This document shows positions 17,131 to 25,270 of a DNA stretch of 64,000 bases, in pieces. The notes beneath the pieces are model-generated. The model worked only from the letters and a program-made list of their open reading frames with translations. It had not been told where the DNA came from and searched no databases. Position numbers and translations under genes: made by a program. This stretch comes from Rhodococcus sp. ARC_M5. Its GTDB lineage: Bacteria; Actinomycetota; Actinomycetes; Mycobacteriales; Mycobacteriaceae. How positions within the stretch are numbered: the stretch's first letter is position 1; every line of letters begins with the position of its first letter. The stretch spans positions 34,133 to 98,132 of the forward strand of contig NZ_JALGQE010000015.1 of NCBI RefSeq assembly GCF_022810405.1, read 5' to 3'.

Positions 17131-17907
17131 TCAGGAGATGGTGAACTCGCTGATCTGTGTTGTTCCATCGCTGGCGTAGACAGGAACCGTCTTCGGAGCC
17201 GATCCGAGGACATCGGTACCGCCGACGTTCTGCTTTTCGAGCGCCGTCGCCTCGTCGGGTGATGCTGCGGCCGTGTCGAGTGCGGACTTCTCGATGAAAC
17301 CTTGGACCCCGTCGGTACCGATTGCAGCGACCAGATCAGGCAGTTCTGCGTCATTCGCAGCAGTGTCGCCTGCGCCGTACGACTGCCCGGAGGCGTTTGT
17401 TCCTGATTCGACGGTGGTTTCGTCCGTGGCACTTGGCGCTGCCGAGCGGGCCGCCGGGGCGGTCCAGTTGACGGGATTACTGGGGAAGGTGAGAGCTTCG
17501 CGGTACGCGCTCACTCCGTCCCACACCGCGGTGAAGCCGTGGCTGTTGTACGAGCCGGTGCCGCATGTTGCGGTGGTGCCGATTGTCAGTGATGCGGCAC
17601 CGGTGAAGCTGTACTTGTAGCCCACGGCTTCACATAGAGCGCCGCTTTTGAACAACCGAGCCCGTACCCCGATGTCACCGGGTGCTACCTGCTGACCGAA
17701 GACCGAGTAGATCTTGGACTGCGCCGTTAGGTTCGGTGAGTTGATGATGGTGGAGGTGTTCAGAAACTGAACGCCGGCTCCGTTGCTGCCTGCCGGTCCG
17801 ACCCATCCGGTGACCGTCTCCGCGTGCGCGGCACCGGGTACAGCGAGCGTCACAGCACCGAGTAGCGCGGTGATCGTCAAGGTCTTGCGAAGTGCGTGAA
17901 TTTTCAT
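17131..17907 (-). CDS. Secreted protein of unknown function
   Basis: 258 aa. A clear signal peptide (KTLTITALLGAVTLAVPGAAHA) gives a secreted protein. A beta-rich first domain (about 27-150) with two Cys (ALCEAVGYKY, TCGTGSYN) is followed by a Thr/Ser/Ala-rich tail. Domain not recognised. It lies 31 bp downstream of the secreted NucA/NucB nuclease gene, on the same strand, so a shared transcript is likely. Confidence 0.65.
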   Translation of the reverse strand: MKIHALRKTLTITALLGAVTLAVPGAAHAETVTGWVGPAGSNGAGVQFLNTSTIINSPNLTAQSKIYSVFGQQVAPGDIGVRARLFKSGALCEAVGYKYSFTGAASLTIGTTATCGTGSYNSHGFTAVWDGVSAYREALTFPSNPVNWTAPAARSAAPSATDETTVESGTNASGQSYGAGDTAANDAELPDLVAAIGTDGVQGFIEKSALDTAAASPDEATALEKQNVGGTDVLGSAPKTVPVYASDGTTQISEFTIS

Positions 17908-17938
17908 TCTATGGAGCCTTTCGTGAGGGGTTCGGAGC

Positions 17939-19252
17939 TCAGCTTTGAGCGTTGACGTAGAAGCCGTCACCAGGCATGACCCGGTTTGTGCGGTAGAACT
18001 CGGCCATGAAAGTGCCTTGGTCGGTGTTTTCTGCAAGTGGAACCCACCTGACGGTTGATCCGTACCCTCCTTGTTCCGTGGACGCGAACGGGTACTCGTC
18101 GCACGAGGGGCTATCCATGTCAGTGGGTTTGTCTCCCAATAGGTTCAACCGCTGCAGAGACGAGGAGGGGCATGCCGCCTCTCGGTTCGCTGCGTTGTTT
18201 GCCGATGGACCGCGAACAAGTGGGTTTCCCGAACCGGGAATGCCTGACTCGTATGCTGCCTGACCATCCAGAATGGTTCCTGTGATTGTGGGGAACCGCG
18301 CGGCGGTGTACGTGACCGTGGGTATGAACGACGGGTTGACGCAGCCAGTGCCGTAGTTGACCGCCGTGGCGGCGTCGCACCTGATCTTTTGGTTGGTCGT
18401 GCGGGTCCGTCTCGGCTCGTCCAAGTCAGGCACGGGGGTATTGCCCTGATAGTCGAAACGCATTGTCGTTACATCGGTGTTGGAAGTTGCGTTGCCCTGG
18501 GTGTAGTGCTCCCATTGGTTGAAGGCGGTCGATCCGACTGCCATAGGGAACCTGAAAGGCGTCCACCCCTGGGAAGTATTGCCCGATCCCCTCAGCGCGA
18601 TGAGCTCGAACTCGAAGATTCCGGGAACCGTCAGTTCGGGGTTGGTCGAGACGACGTTGGCGTACATCGTGATGACGGACTCTTTGGTGGGTGTTTGAAC
18701 CGGTGAGCGAACATGCAAGATGATGTTCGTGAGCCAGCTGCCGATCGGGGTCAATGGCCCACTGGGAGGGTTGTACTGCACGTACTGAGTCACCGTTGCC
18801 TGGTACGTCTTGCAGGACTGGAATCGGGTGTCGCGGCAGTCGAGTGGGGGTGCTTGGCGAGCTCCAGGGCCGGCCTGTGTACTGCGGCTCTGCATCACCT
18901 GGTTGTAGATCGCCGCCGCTTCGGCGGGATCGGTCACTTCTCGGGAAGATCGGTCCTCGGTCAGCGGCTCACCGGTCGGAGTGCGCGGAATTTCTTCCGG
19001 TGGAACAGCTGGGATCGAGTCCGAACTTTGAGGTATGGGAACGTCGCCAGGTTCGGGACTGCTTGACGATTCAGGTACTCCGGATTCGAGCTGGCTAGCT
19101 TCTGGATCTGTAGGTGCTGGATCCACTGGTTGAGCATTGACGGCGACGTTGGGGCCGATTGCGAATGCAATCACAGCTACGCAAACGAATGCACGATGCG
19201 ACCAGCGCGATCGAGGACGAGGTTGCAGTGTTTCTACACCTGAATTCTTCAA
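17939..19252 (-). CDS. Secreted NucA/NucB-type deoxyribonuclease
   Basis: 437 aa from a TTG with GAGGA 5 nt upstream (an ATG at 19336 is in frame but lacks a ribosome site). Signal peptide to about residue 41, then a Pro/Ser/Glu-rich linker and a middle beta domain (about 150-290). The C-terminal part carries SCDEYPFASTEQGG, the DEYPFA signature of NucA/NucB nucleases. These extracellular DNases degrade or process DNA; roles include nutrient use and competence. Length exceeds the about 150-aa minimal enzyme because of the N-terminal domain. Confidence 0.8.
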   Translation of the reverse strand: MKNSGVETLQPRPRSRWSHRAFVCVAVIAFAIGPNVAVNAQPVDPAPTDPEASQLESGVPESSSSPEPGDVPIPQSSDSIPAVPPEEIPRTPTGEPLTEDRSSREVTDPAEAAAIYNQVMQSRSTQAGPGARQAPPLDCRDTRFQSCKTYQATVTQYVQYNPPSGPLTPIGSWLTNIILHVRSPVQTPTKESVITMYANVVSTNPELTVPGIFEFELIALRGSGNTSQGWTPFRFPMAVGSTAFNQWEHYTQGNATSNTDVTTMRFDYQGNTPVPDLDEPRRTRTTNQKIRCDAATAVNYGTGCVNPSFIPTVTYTAARFPTITGTILDGQAAYESGIPGSGNPLVRGPSANNAANREAACPSSSLQRLNLLGDKPTDMDSPSCDEYPFASTEQGGYGSTVRWVPLAENTDQGTFMAEFYRTNRVMPGDGFYVNAQS

Positions 19253-19453
19253 CGGATTCCTCGTAATGCGTATGCCGATCGTTGCACGCGCACAGCGCTT
19301 TACAGCGCTGGACGACGTGATGCGATCGAGTAGCATGAACGCCCGATGGAGGGCGTGGAGGAGGCCCCGACTGCTACAAGGTACCTACCTCAGGCGCTGG
19401 TTGAGCGTGGATCAAACGCTATCAAGATCCGACATATCTGGCAACGAAACAGC

Positions 19454-20476
19454 TCATGCGGTCTGTGGTCGCAGAATCCACAGTATGGCGCGCGAGTCGT
19501 CGGCGAGGTCGATTGCCCTCGCCGTGACCGGGACCGACGCGTACTCGTCTGCATTGGTGAGAAGACGCAAGCTCAGTGCTTGTGTTGCACCCAGGGGCGC
19601 GGTCAGCAGTGCCTGTGCGGACGCCCTCGCGTTCTTTCTGTCCCCTGGATGAAGAACAGGCTTTCCGTCCGCAAGGTGGTCGGTTTGCCAGGCTATGTCC
19701 GACGGAGAGTCGCCGTACCAGTACAGGAGCCGGAGCGAGTCCGGATCTGCAATCGCGCGGTATTCATTGGGATCGCAAAGTGATTGAGCGACAAGCTCAC
19801 CCATGTTGGCGGCGTCGCGATCGGAATGTTCGGGGTTGTTCGAGGGTCCGAGGTCGACGGACACGCCTCGAATGAACCGGCCGGAGTGTTCCGTGTCGTG
19901 GGCTGGATCGCCGTAGAAGTGTGCGGTGAACTGAATCTTGCGATGAAGGCCCGATGGGCGTCGTTCGATACCGATCTCTTGCAGCACGGTTCCGGTGCCA
20001 CCCGACACCAACCGTGCCAGCACCGATGCTGTTGCGTCACCGAGGTCCAACTTCGCCAAGCCGTCCGGAATCGGTCGGACGAGATCGACCCCGAGCTGTG
20101 CCCATGACTGGGATTCGCTCACGATCGCGCTGCGCCGTGCGATACCTGCGTTCAAGTCCCAATGGAAGGCCCACGCCGAGGGTCGCCCGGTTGGCTCGGC
20201 GGAGCGGTGTGCGACCTGCACCCAGACTCCGTACACCACACCCGATTCGTCGTCTTTGATCGGGTCTACCGATACCTGACGCGATCCCGAAGCGACTCGG
20301 ACAGGATCTGTGGACCGTACGGCTCGAGTGACCGCAGCGAGCACGACGTCACGATCGGACTCACGGATGAACGTCCTCAACGCCACACGGCTCTTGGCGC
20401 GGGCACCGACTGCCACCACAGTCGGGCGGCGCGGATCCATGACGTCAACGAGTAGCCAACTGTTAGGTGACGGCAT
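19454..20476 (-). CDS. DUF5593 (PAS/GAF-like) protein
   Basis: 340 aa. SWLLVDVMDPRRPTVVAVG and AFHWDLNAGIA fit the N-terminal and central patterns of actinobacterial DUF5593 proteins, which are predicted sensory domains. AAGG lies 7 nt before the chosen ATG; an ATG at 20500 overlaps the upstream stop (ATGA) and is the alternative. Second gene of a minus-strand pair. Ligand and output unknown. Confidence 0.6.
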   Translation of the reverse strand: MPSPNSWLLVDVMDPRRPTVVAVGARAKSRVALRTFIRESDRDVVLAAVTRAVRSTDPVRVASGSRQVSVDPIKDDESGVVYGVWVQVAHRSAEPTGRPSAWAFHWDLNAGIARRSAIVSESQSWAQLGVDLVRPIPDGLAKLDLGDATASVLARLVSGGTGTVLQEIGIERRPSGLHRKIQFTAHFYGDPAHDTEHSGRFIRGVSVDLGPSNNPEHSDRDAANMGELVAQSLCDPNEYRAIADPDSLRLLYWYGDSPSDIAWQTDHLADGKPVLHPGDRKNARASAQALLTAPLGATQALSLRLLTNADEYASVPVTARAIDLADDSRAILWILRPQTA

Positions 20477-20496
20477 TTGTGTGCCTTTTCCTAGCC

Positions 20497-20700
20497 TCAT
20501 CGCTGCGCGTGGCACACCGAGTCCAGGTGCCCACGCAACTGTGCATCTGTGACCGAAGTGACCAAACCAACCAGCAGCTCACAATAATGGCGCTCAGAGT
20601 TCGAGGCAGCTGATTCGAGAGGTGTGATCGAGATTTCAGCAGTGATCGGACCGGCCGACTCGGCGAACTTTTTGACAGCCCTTCGGGACCGTTCGCGCAT
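20497..20700 (-). CDS. Small unknown protein upstream of the DUF5593 gene
   Basis: 67 aa (RRAVKKFAESAGPITAEIS..., ending HLDSVCHAQR). Codon usage looks coding. Its stop forms ATGA with an in-frame ATG of the DUF5593 gene, which supports an operon. No recognised domain. Confidence 0.45.
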   Translation of the reverse strand: MRERSRRAVKKFAESAGPITAEISITPLESAASNSERHYCELLVGLVTSVTDAQLRGHLDSVCHAQR

Positions 20701-20769
20701 GGGACGCAATACTGCTCCCGTGACAAGTGACCGCAACTTCGACCCTGATTCCGACCATGGGCAGGCAGG

Positions 20770-20868
20770 ATGACGCTGCCGAGCGGACAGCGCGCGTACC
20801 GCTACGACGGCTCTGACGACCTGATCTACGACACGGGAACCACGCCCGACGCCGCTGCGTCGAACTAG
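20770..20868 (+). CDS. Short ORF upstream of a small gene
   Basis: 32 codons (MTLPSGQRAYRYDGSDDLIY...) ending 2 nt before the next ATG, with GGCAGG upstream. It reads like real protein but is too short to classify; possibly part of an SOS-linked cluster with the genes that follow. Confidence 0.4.
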   Translation: MTLPSGQRAYRYDGSDDLIYDTGTTPDAAASN

Positions 20869-20870
20869 GC

Positions 20871-21071
20871 ATGGACCCCATCGAACGCGCGGCCATCATC
20901 GACGAGGGCTACGACCCCGACGACCCGGCCGTGCGCGCTGACCTCGATCACGTCAGGCGTCTGCTCGCCGAACATCGCCACCTGACGGCCGACCCCGAAC
21001 TCTCCCTCGACCACCTCGTGAACGCCGCCAGGGTTCGCGAACCAGGGCCAGCTGCGGGCGTACGCAGGTAG
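20871..21071 (+). CDS. Small acidic unknown protein
   Basis: 66 aa, rich in Asp/Glu/Arg (DEGYDPDDPAVRADLDHVRRLL). Predicted mostly helical. It ends just before the LexA box of the ImuA' gene. Function unknown. Confidence 0.5.
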   Translation: MDPIERAAIIDEGYDPDDPAVRADLDHVRRLLAEHRHLTADPELSLDHLVNAARVREPGPAAGVRR

Positions 21072-21094
21072 TTCGACATCGAACGTATGTTCGC
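21071..21094. promoter_or_regulatory. LexA (SOS) box
   Basis: TCGAACGTATGTTCGC (21079-21094) matches the actinobacterial LexA consensus TCGAACN4GTTCGA with one mismatch. An overlapping perfect repeat GTTCGA-CA-TCGAAC lies at 21071-21084. The box is 43 bp ahead of the ImuA' ATG, so damage-inducible expression is likely. Confidence 0.8.
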
Positions 21095-21136
21095 ATAGAT
21101 TGAGGGCACTGATCCGTTCGGCGAAAGGTCGCACTC

Positions 21137-21988
21137 ATGGCCGGTACCGCCGACACGATCCCCGACCTGACCAGCCTGGACAAGGCTGCACAGCTCGCCG
21201 CTCTTCGCCGCAGCATGGCCGCGATCCCCGGACGCCGCGACCACGCACCCACCGACTCCGACGACTCGCCCGCATTCGCCCCCTCGCAGCCGAACGCGCA
21301 GGCCGCCGCGACCGACGGCGATGAGCGAGCCCTGAGCGGCCCCGTGCGCTCACGAACCCTCAAAACCCTGCCGGTACCCATGCCGCTGTCGGAACTGCTC
21401 CCGCGCGGCGCGTTGGCCCGGGGAACGGCCCTGTCGATCACCGGTGCCGGATCGATTCTCGTCGGACTCGTCGCCACCGCCACCGCGGCCGGCCACCACG
21501 TCGCCCTGATCGGTCAACCCAAGTTCGGGCTCCTCGCCGTCCACGAACACGGCGGGGACTTGTCGAAGATCGCCCTGATCGACCCCGGCCAAGCAGACCC
21601 TCTCGACGCCTCAAATATCTGCATCGATGGGATCGATCTGGTCATCAGTACCGTCCACGGTCGCGACGTGCCGCCGACCCGTGCGCGTGCCCTGTTGGCC
21701 CGAAACCGTACTCACGCAGGGATATTCGTAATCACGGACGGTCGAATGCCTGGTCTCGATCTGACGATTTCCTCTCGGCCGGTCGGCTACGGGGGCATCG
21801 AGCAAGGCAGGGGCCGTATCCGCTCGATCACCGTCGAGACCACCGTTCACGGACGCGGAATCACCCAGCGCACAGGCCGTTACACCCTCACCGCACCCAT
21901 GTTCGGCGAACACGGCTTACGTTGGACCCCCGCGGTCACCGACGCAGTCGCCGAACATGGGCCGCACCGATTGGCGGTCGCGCAATGA
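21137..21988 (+). CDS. imuA': ImuA'-like RecA-fold mutasome protein
   Basis: 283 aa. Matches the actinobacterial ImuA' pattern: a variable N-terminus, then PVPMPLSELLPRGALARGTA, a degenerate RecA core (ITGAGSILVGLVATATAAGHHVALIG) without an intact Walker A, and the GFFVITDG-like region (GIFVITDGRMPG). In mycobacteria ImuA' works with ImuB and DnaE2 in damage-induced mutagenesis. A LexA box upstream supports the call. No imuB or dnaE2 follows; only a 32-codon ORF does. Confidence 0.82.
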   Translation: MAGTADTIPDLTSLDKAAQLAALRRSMAAIPGRRDHAPTDSDDSPAFAPSQPNAQAAATDGDERALSGPVRSRTLKTLPVPMPLSELLPRGALARGTALSITGAGSILVGLVATATAAGHHVALIGQPKFGLLAVHEHGGDLSKIALIDPGQADPLDASNICIDGIDLVISTVHGRDVPPTRARALLARNRTHAGIFVITDGRMPGLDLTISSRPVGYGGIEQGRGRIRSITVETTVHGRGITQRTGRYTLTAPMFGEHGLRWTPAVTDAVAEHGPHRLAVAQ

Positions 21989-22083
21989 CCCCCGACCTGT
22001 ACGAGAACTGGCCCGTGAGCTTCGATCCCCCCACGCGCCGTATCGTCGATCCACCTCGGAGAGTCCTGGTCAACATATTGTAG
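21985..22083 (+). CDS. Short ORF after imuA', possible imuB stub
   Basis: 32 codons overlapping the imuA' stop by ATGA. The end (PPRRVLVNIL) could be a truncated start of a longer protein such as ImuB, but similarity is too short to claim. Coupling is clear, identity is not. Confidence 0.35.
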   Translation: MTPDLYENWPVSFDPPTRRIVDPPRRVLVNIL

Positions 22084-22255
22084 ACGGGGTTTGCCTCTGA
22101 CCACTGTGCATCCGATTAGTATCCCGCTGTTTCGGGCCATCACCAACGAGGGTTCGACACCTGCCCGAATCACGCTCGGACCATGAGCTGCCGCTGTAGC
22201 GGAGCCACCGCGGATGAGGATTTGGCCCGTCGACAGCCAAGACAGGCTAAAACGT

Positions 22256-22298
22256 CAGTGCAGTTCGGGAATAAGTCATACACCCCCGAACTGCACTG
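22256..22298. terminator. Strong hairpin after the SOS unit
   Basis: CAGTGCAGTTCGGG (22256-22269) pairs perfectly with CCCGAACTGCACTG (22285-22298) across a 15-nt loop. It lies between converging genes. The rest of 22084-22346 shows no gene. Confidence 0.6.
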
Positions 22299-22346
22299 GT
22301 GGGACGTGAAGATCAGCTTCCGGTCCAGTCGACTGAAGTCACACAC

Positions 22347-23003
22347 CTACCTTGGTGGCACTGGCGGTTCGGAGCTGACGGGCTCCGATTCGCGGTTCGG
22401 ATCGAACGGAATCTCGTTGTCGATGGCATCTCGCATTGTTGCGACCGGCGCTGGCTCATCGGTTGATCGCCGCGCAGTTCCATCGCTGACGGCAGCAACT
22501 TCCTCTGCTGACAACGTCACTTTGCCCGCGCGTGGAGCGACCGTGTACCAGTTTTCGGACGGCAAGAAGCCAGCCGACATAAGGTATGTTGCTCCCGGCT
22601 CGATCAGTGGGTCATCGTCCAGTAAGTACAACGTACCGTCGGTGCCATACCCGCCTTGCTGATTGACGAGTATTTGGCCCGCGACGTCACCCTTTAGGGT
22701 CTGAAGCACCTCAACAGAAAACTGCGTCTCGGGAAACGGCCCAACTGCCTTCGTACCGACTTGCTCAATCACTGTTCCGACGAAGACCGCGTCGGCCCAA
22801 CCGGCAAGCTGCTGAGGGTCTGTCACATCGAAAGCCGAGTCCATTTCCACTGCTTGTGTGCGCGTAGTCACGCTGGCAGTCGTGCCAGCATCTCCAGGTT
22901 GCGTGCCTGCCGAAGTGCTGCAGCCAACTAATACAATGCAGGCGAATAAGCTCGCAACGCCCACCGTGCCGTACTTTGATCCTAAACTTCTGACCTTCAT
23001 CAT
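22347..23003 (-). CDS. Secreted lipoprotein of unknown function
   Basis: 218 aa. Signal peptide and lipobox (VLVGCS) give a lipid-anchored surface protein. The body (ADAVFVGTVIEQVGTKAVGP, FSVEVLQTLKGDVAG) resembles OB-like secreted domains seen in proteins regulating surface peptidases. It starts 1 nt after the stop of the matrixin gene (second ATG at 23000), so the two are coupled. It may be an inhibitor or partner of that protease; this is inference. Confidence 0.65.
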   Translation of the reverse strand: MMKVRSLGSKYGTVGVASLFACIVLVGCSTSAGTQPGDAGTTASVTTRTQAVEMDSAFDVTDPQQLAGWADAVFVGTVIEQVGTKAVGPFPETQFSVEVLQTLKGDVAGQILVNQQGGYGTDGTLYLLDDDPLIEPGATYLMSAGFLPSENWYTVAPRAGKVTLSAEEVAAVSDGTARRSTDEPAPVATMRDAIDNEIPFDPNRESEPVSSEPPVPPR

Positions 23004-23004
23004 G

Positions 23005-24221
23005 TCATCCCCAGAGTTGACGGTAGGCGGCTTGATCCATGAACTGCGGCGCAAAAACCGATGAGTTTGAAATCGGATCCATCAGCTGACTTTTGCAGTT
23101 ATGCGCCAAACCGAGCGCATGACCCATCTCGTGTGTCATAACGTTCCGTTGATTACTGGCGTTACCGAGCTTCGCTGTATTCATTTGAATAGTGTCCACC
23201 CCAAAGTCGGTGTTGCTGTATAGCCCGGCCCATGTGACGTCCGGACGGTTGGCGTCGGAAATTTCCACATTAGTGAGCGTCGGGTTCACAGGGTCATAGG
23301 GGGTAACCTGGACGCTCCCAAGTGCATTCCAAGCAGTGGATGCCTGCGAAATTGCGGTCGTGTATTGGGAAGATGACTGATAGGTGAGTTTGGAGAAGAG
23401 GACTGAGCTGTAGCCCAATGTCGGCGGCCTGCGTCCTGACGTCAGATACTGGCCGTTCTGGAAGTTCTGTCCGGAGCGCCATATGACTCGTAACCATCAT
23501 TGGACGTTGTTCCATCTTGACACAGGTACTCATCACTGCTCGGGAAGCCCAAGGGTCCAAGCTCGTAGTTCTGCGCAGCCCACTGATCGCGAATGTTACC
23601 CCAGGTGGCATAGGCAGATGTGGCTCCGAACTTGTATGTAATCGCGCCGCCCTGGAAGTTGTTGTACCGCCCGCCAGAAGCAGGGCTCTCACGTGTGACC
23701 GGGTACCCGAGTCGTCCACGTTCGTCGCTTCGCTTCTCGTACTGATACGGGCCGTTGACATACGTTCTGTACTGACGCGATGGCAAATTAAGCCACTTGT
23801 TCATGATCAAGCCGCCGATTTGACGACCTTTGTTTGGGTCGACATTCGGCGACCAGTAAATGCGATTAGTAAACCCGAATTCCTGCCACCGCCCCTCGTT
23901 GCTGTTTCCTGCGTAAAGCTCGCCACTGGTGGGTTCTCCGATACTCGAGGTGCCGCCTTGGCCGTATTGGTTAGCACCAGAAAGGAAATCGATAAATTCG
24001 CGTTCGATGGAGCCGAATACCCACTGGTTGTTGCGAAATTGATCGGCGTTCGCAACGCCAGGTGTAGAAACTAGCAATGCAAGGGATGTAATTAACGCAC
24101 CGATAAGTGACATTCTTCGAGCGACAATTTGATTTCGCGTCCGATGCTGCCTGAAGCGGACATTGATCAATGGGCTTGGATCGCCAATATGCGACTTGAG
24201 AGGTAGCCTGCTCGGTTTCAT
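23005..24221 (-). pseudogene. Frameshifted LGFP-repeat/matrixin metalloprotease
   Basis: A signal peptide (IGALITSLALLVSTPGVANA) is followed by LGFP repeats (RLGYPVTRE, LGPLGFPSSDE), cell-wall-binding modules of Mycobacteriales. The frame ends at 23442. One frame over, from about 23470, the repeat continues (NFQNGQYLTSG) and leads to NVMTHEMGHALGLAHNC, a perfect HExxHxxGxxH zinc site. One lost base near 23469 (CCGGACAG, perhaps from CCGGGACAG) would explain the break. Either a recent inactivation or a sequencing error. The intact product would be about 405 aa, secreted and wall-attached. Confidence 0.8.
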
Positions 24222-24366
24222 GGAGCTCCCACAGTGAAGGGCATCAAGGACGAACCGAACAGTACGGTCAGTTTGCCCACCGTTGGAGAGACACGCGAAC
24301 ACGAGTTTGGTCACAATTCGGTCACCGTGACCGCCGCCAACTCGACGGCGGCTAGACTTCGAACGC

Positions 24367-24720
24367 ATGAGCAATACAGGTTCTCGGTGGCTACGGCCAG
24401 CTGTCCTGCTGGTTCTAATCGGCGTCTTGCTCGTTGGTGTTGCATTTGGGGCGACCAGCCAGGTTGGGCTCGGTCGCTCGGCCTCAGAAATTTGCGAGAA
24501 TGCTTATCCGGGGGCTGTCGACGTCGAGTCCAGTCGTCCCCTCCTACCGCTAGTCGTCGTGCGTTGCGCTGCACAGGATTTTGACACGCGTGTGGAGACT
24601 CATGAATTTGATCCGCTGTCAACGCTTGTCCTCGCGGCTGGGATCGCAAGCATTGTCGTTGGTGTATCTGCCATCCGACGTCAAAAGCTGAACGAGTCAT
24701 CTCAAAAAGGACAGCGGTGA
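24367..24720 (+). CDS. Small two-helix membrane protein
   Basis: 117 aa. One helix at about 10-30 and one at about 84-103 flank an extracytoplasmic loop with two Cys (SEICENAY, VVVRCAAQ) that could form a disulfide. Unknown function. TAGACT lies 8 nt before the ATG and no ribosome site is seen. Confidence 0.55.
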   Translation: MSNTGSRWLRPAVLLVLIGVLLVGVAFGATSQVGLGRSASEICENAYPGAVDVESSRPLLPLVVVRCAAQDFDTRVETHEFDPLSTLVLAAGIASIVVGVSAIRRQKLNESSQKGQR

Positions 24721-24835
24721 ACATACTCGGAGTGGTCTGGTCTGATTCGCTGTGTGAGAACTCGAATTAATTCTGGTCGGAGGATACTTCCTCCCCGACG
24801 CCCAGTATCTTGCAGCTTTATCGGTGGATCGAGGC

Positions 24836-25270
24836 TTAGCGGTCCTGCCGGCCACACGCGCCCACGACAGCGTCCGCGGAGCTCGAGCGTGACTGCAGGG
24901 AGGTCACCCCTGACGTTGTTTCCAGTTCTTTCCGTAGGGCGTGGTTGTCGAGTGTTAGCCGCTGGATGACGGCCAGTGCGAGGGTGAGGTCTTGAGTCAG
25001 CGCCGCGTTGTCTCGTTGCACGCGTTTGTTGGAGGCAAGGAGTTCGGTCCGGTCGTCATGCCGTGTGGCGACGGGAGCTGCGACGGAAGCGGCTCTGAGT
25101 TCGGCAGCGATAGCGGGGTAGTGCCGCCAGAAGGTTGCGTTGGACAGACCCAGTCGACGGGCAAGGCCGATGACAGTGGCGCGGCCGCCGGCCGATGCTG
25201 CGTCTTCGATGTGCTCTGTCATCACTCGACGGACGTCCTGCTCGCTCGGGAGGTCGATGCGTTTACTCAT
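24836..25270 (-). CDS. tnpC: DUF6262 (Tn554 TnpC-like) accessory protein
   Basis: 144 aa. An N-terminal HTH of TetR-like look (GRATVIGLARRLGLSNATFWRHYP) is followed by a long coiled coil (about 70-125, LASNKRVQRDNAALTQDL, LTLDNHALRKELE). This is the DUF6262/TnpC architecture. In Tn554, TnpC influences orientation and efficiency of transposition. Its ATG overlaps the stop of the 697-aa recombinase by ATGA. Confidence 0.8.
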   Translation of the reverse strand: MSKRIDLPSEQDVRRVMTEHIEDAASAGGRATVIGLARRLGLSNATFWRHYPAIAAELRAASVAAPVATRHDDRTELLASNKRVQRDNAALTQDLTLALAVIQRLTLDNHALRKELETTSGVTSLQSRSSSADAVVGACGRQDR

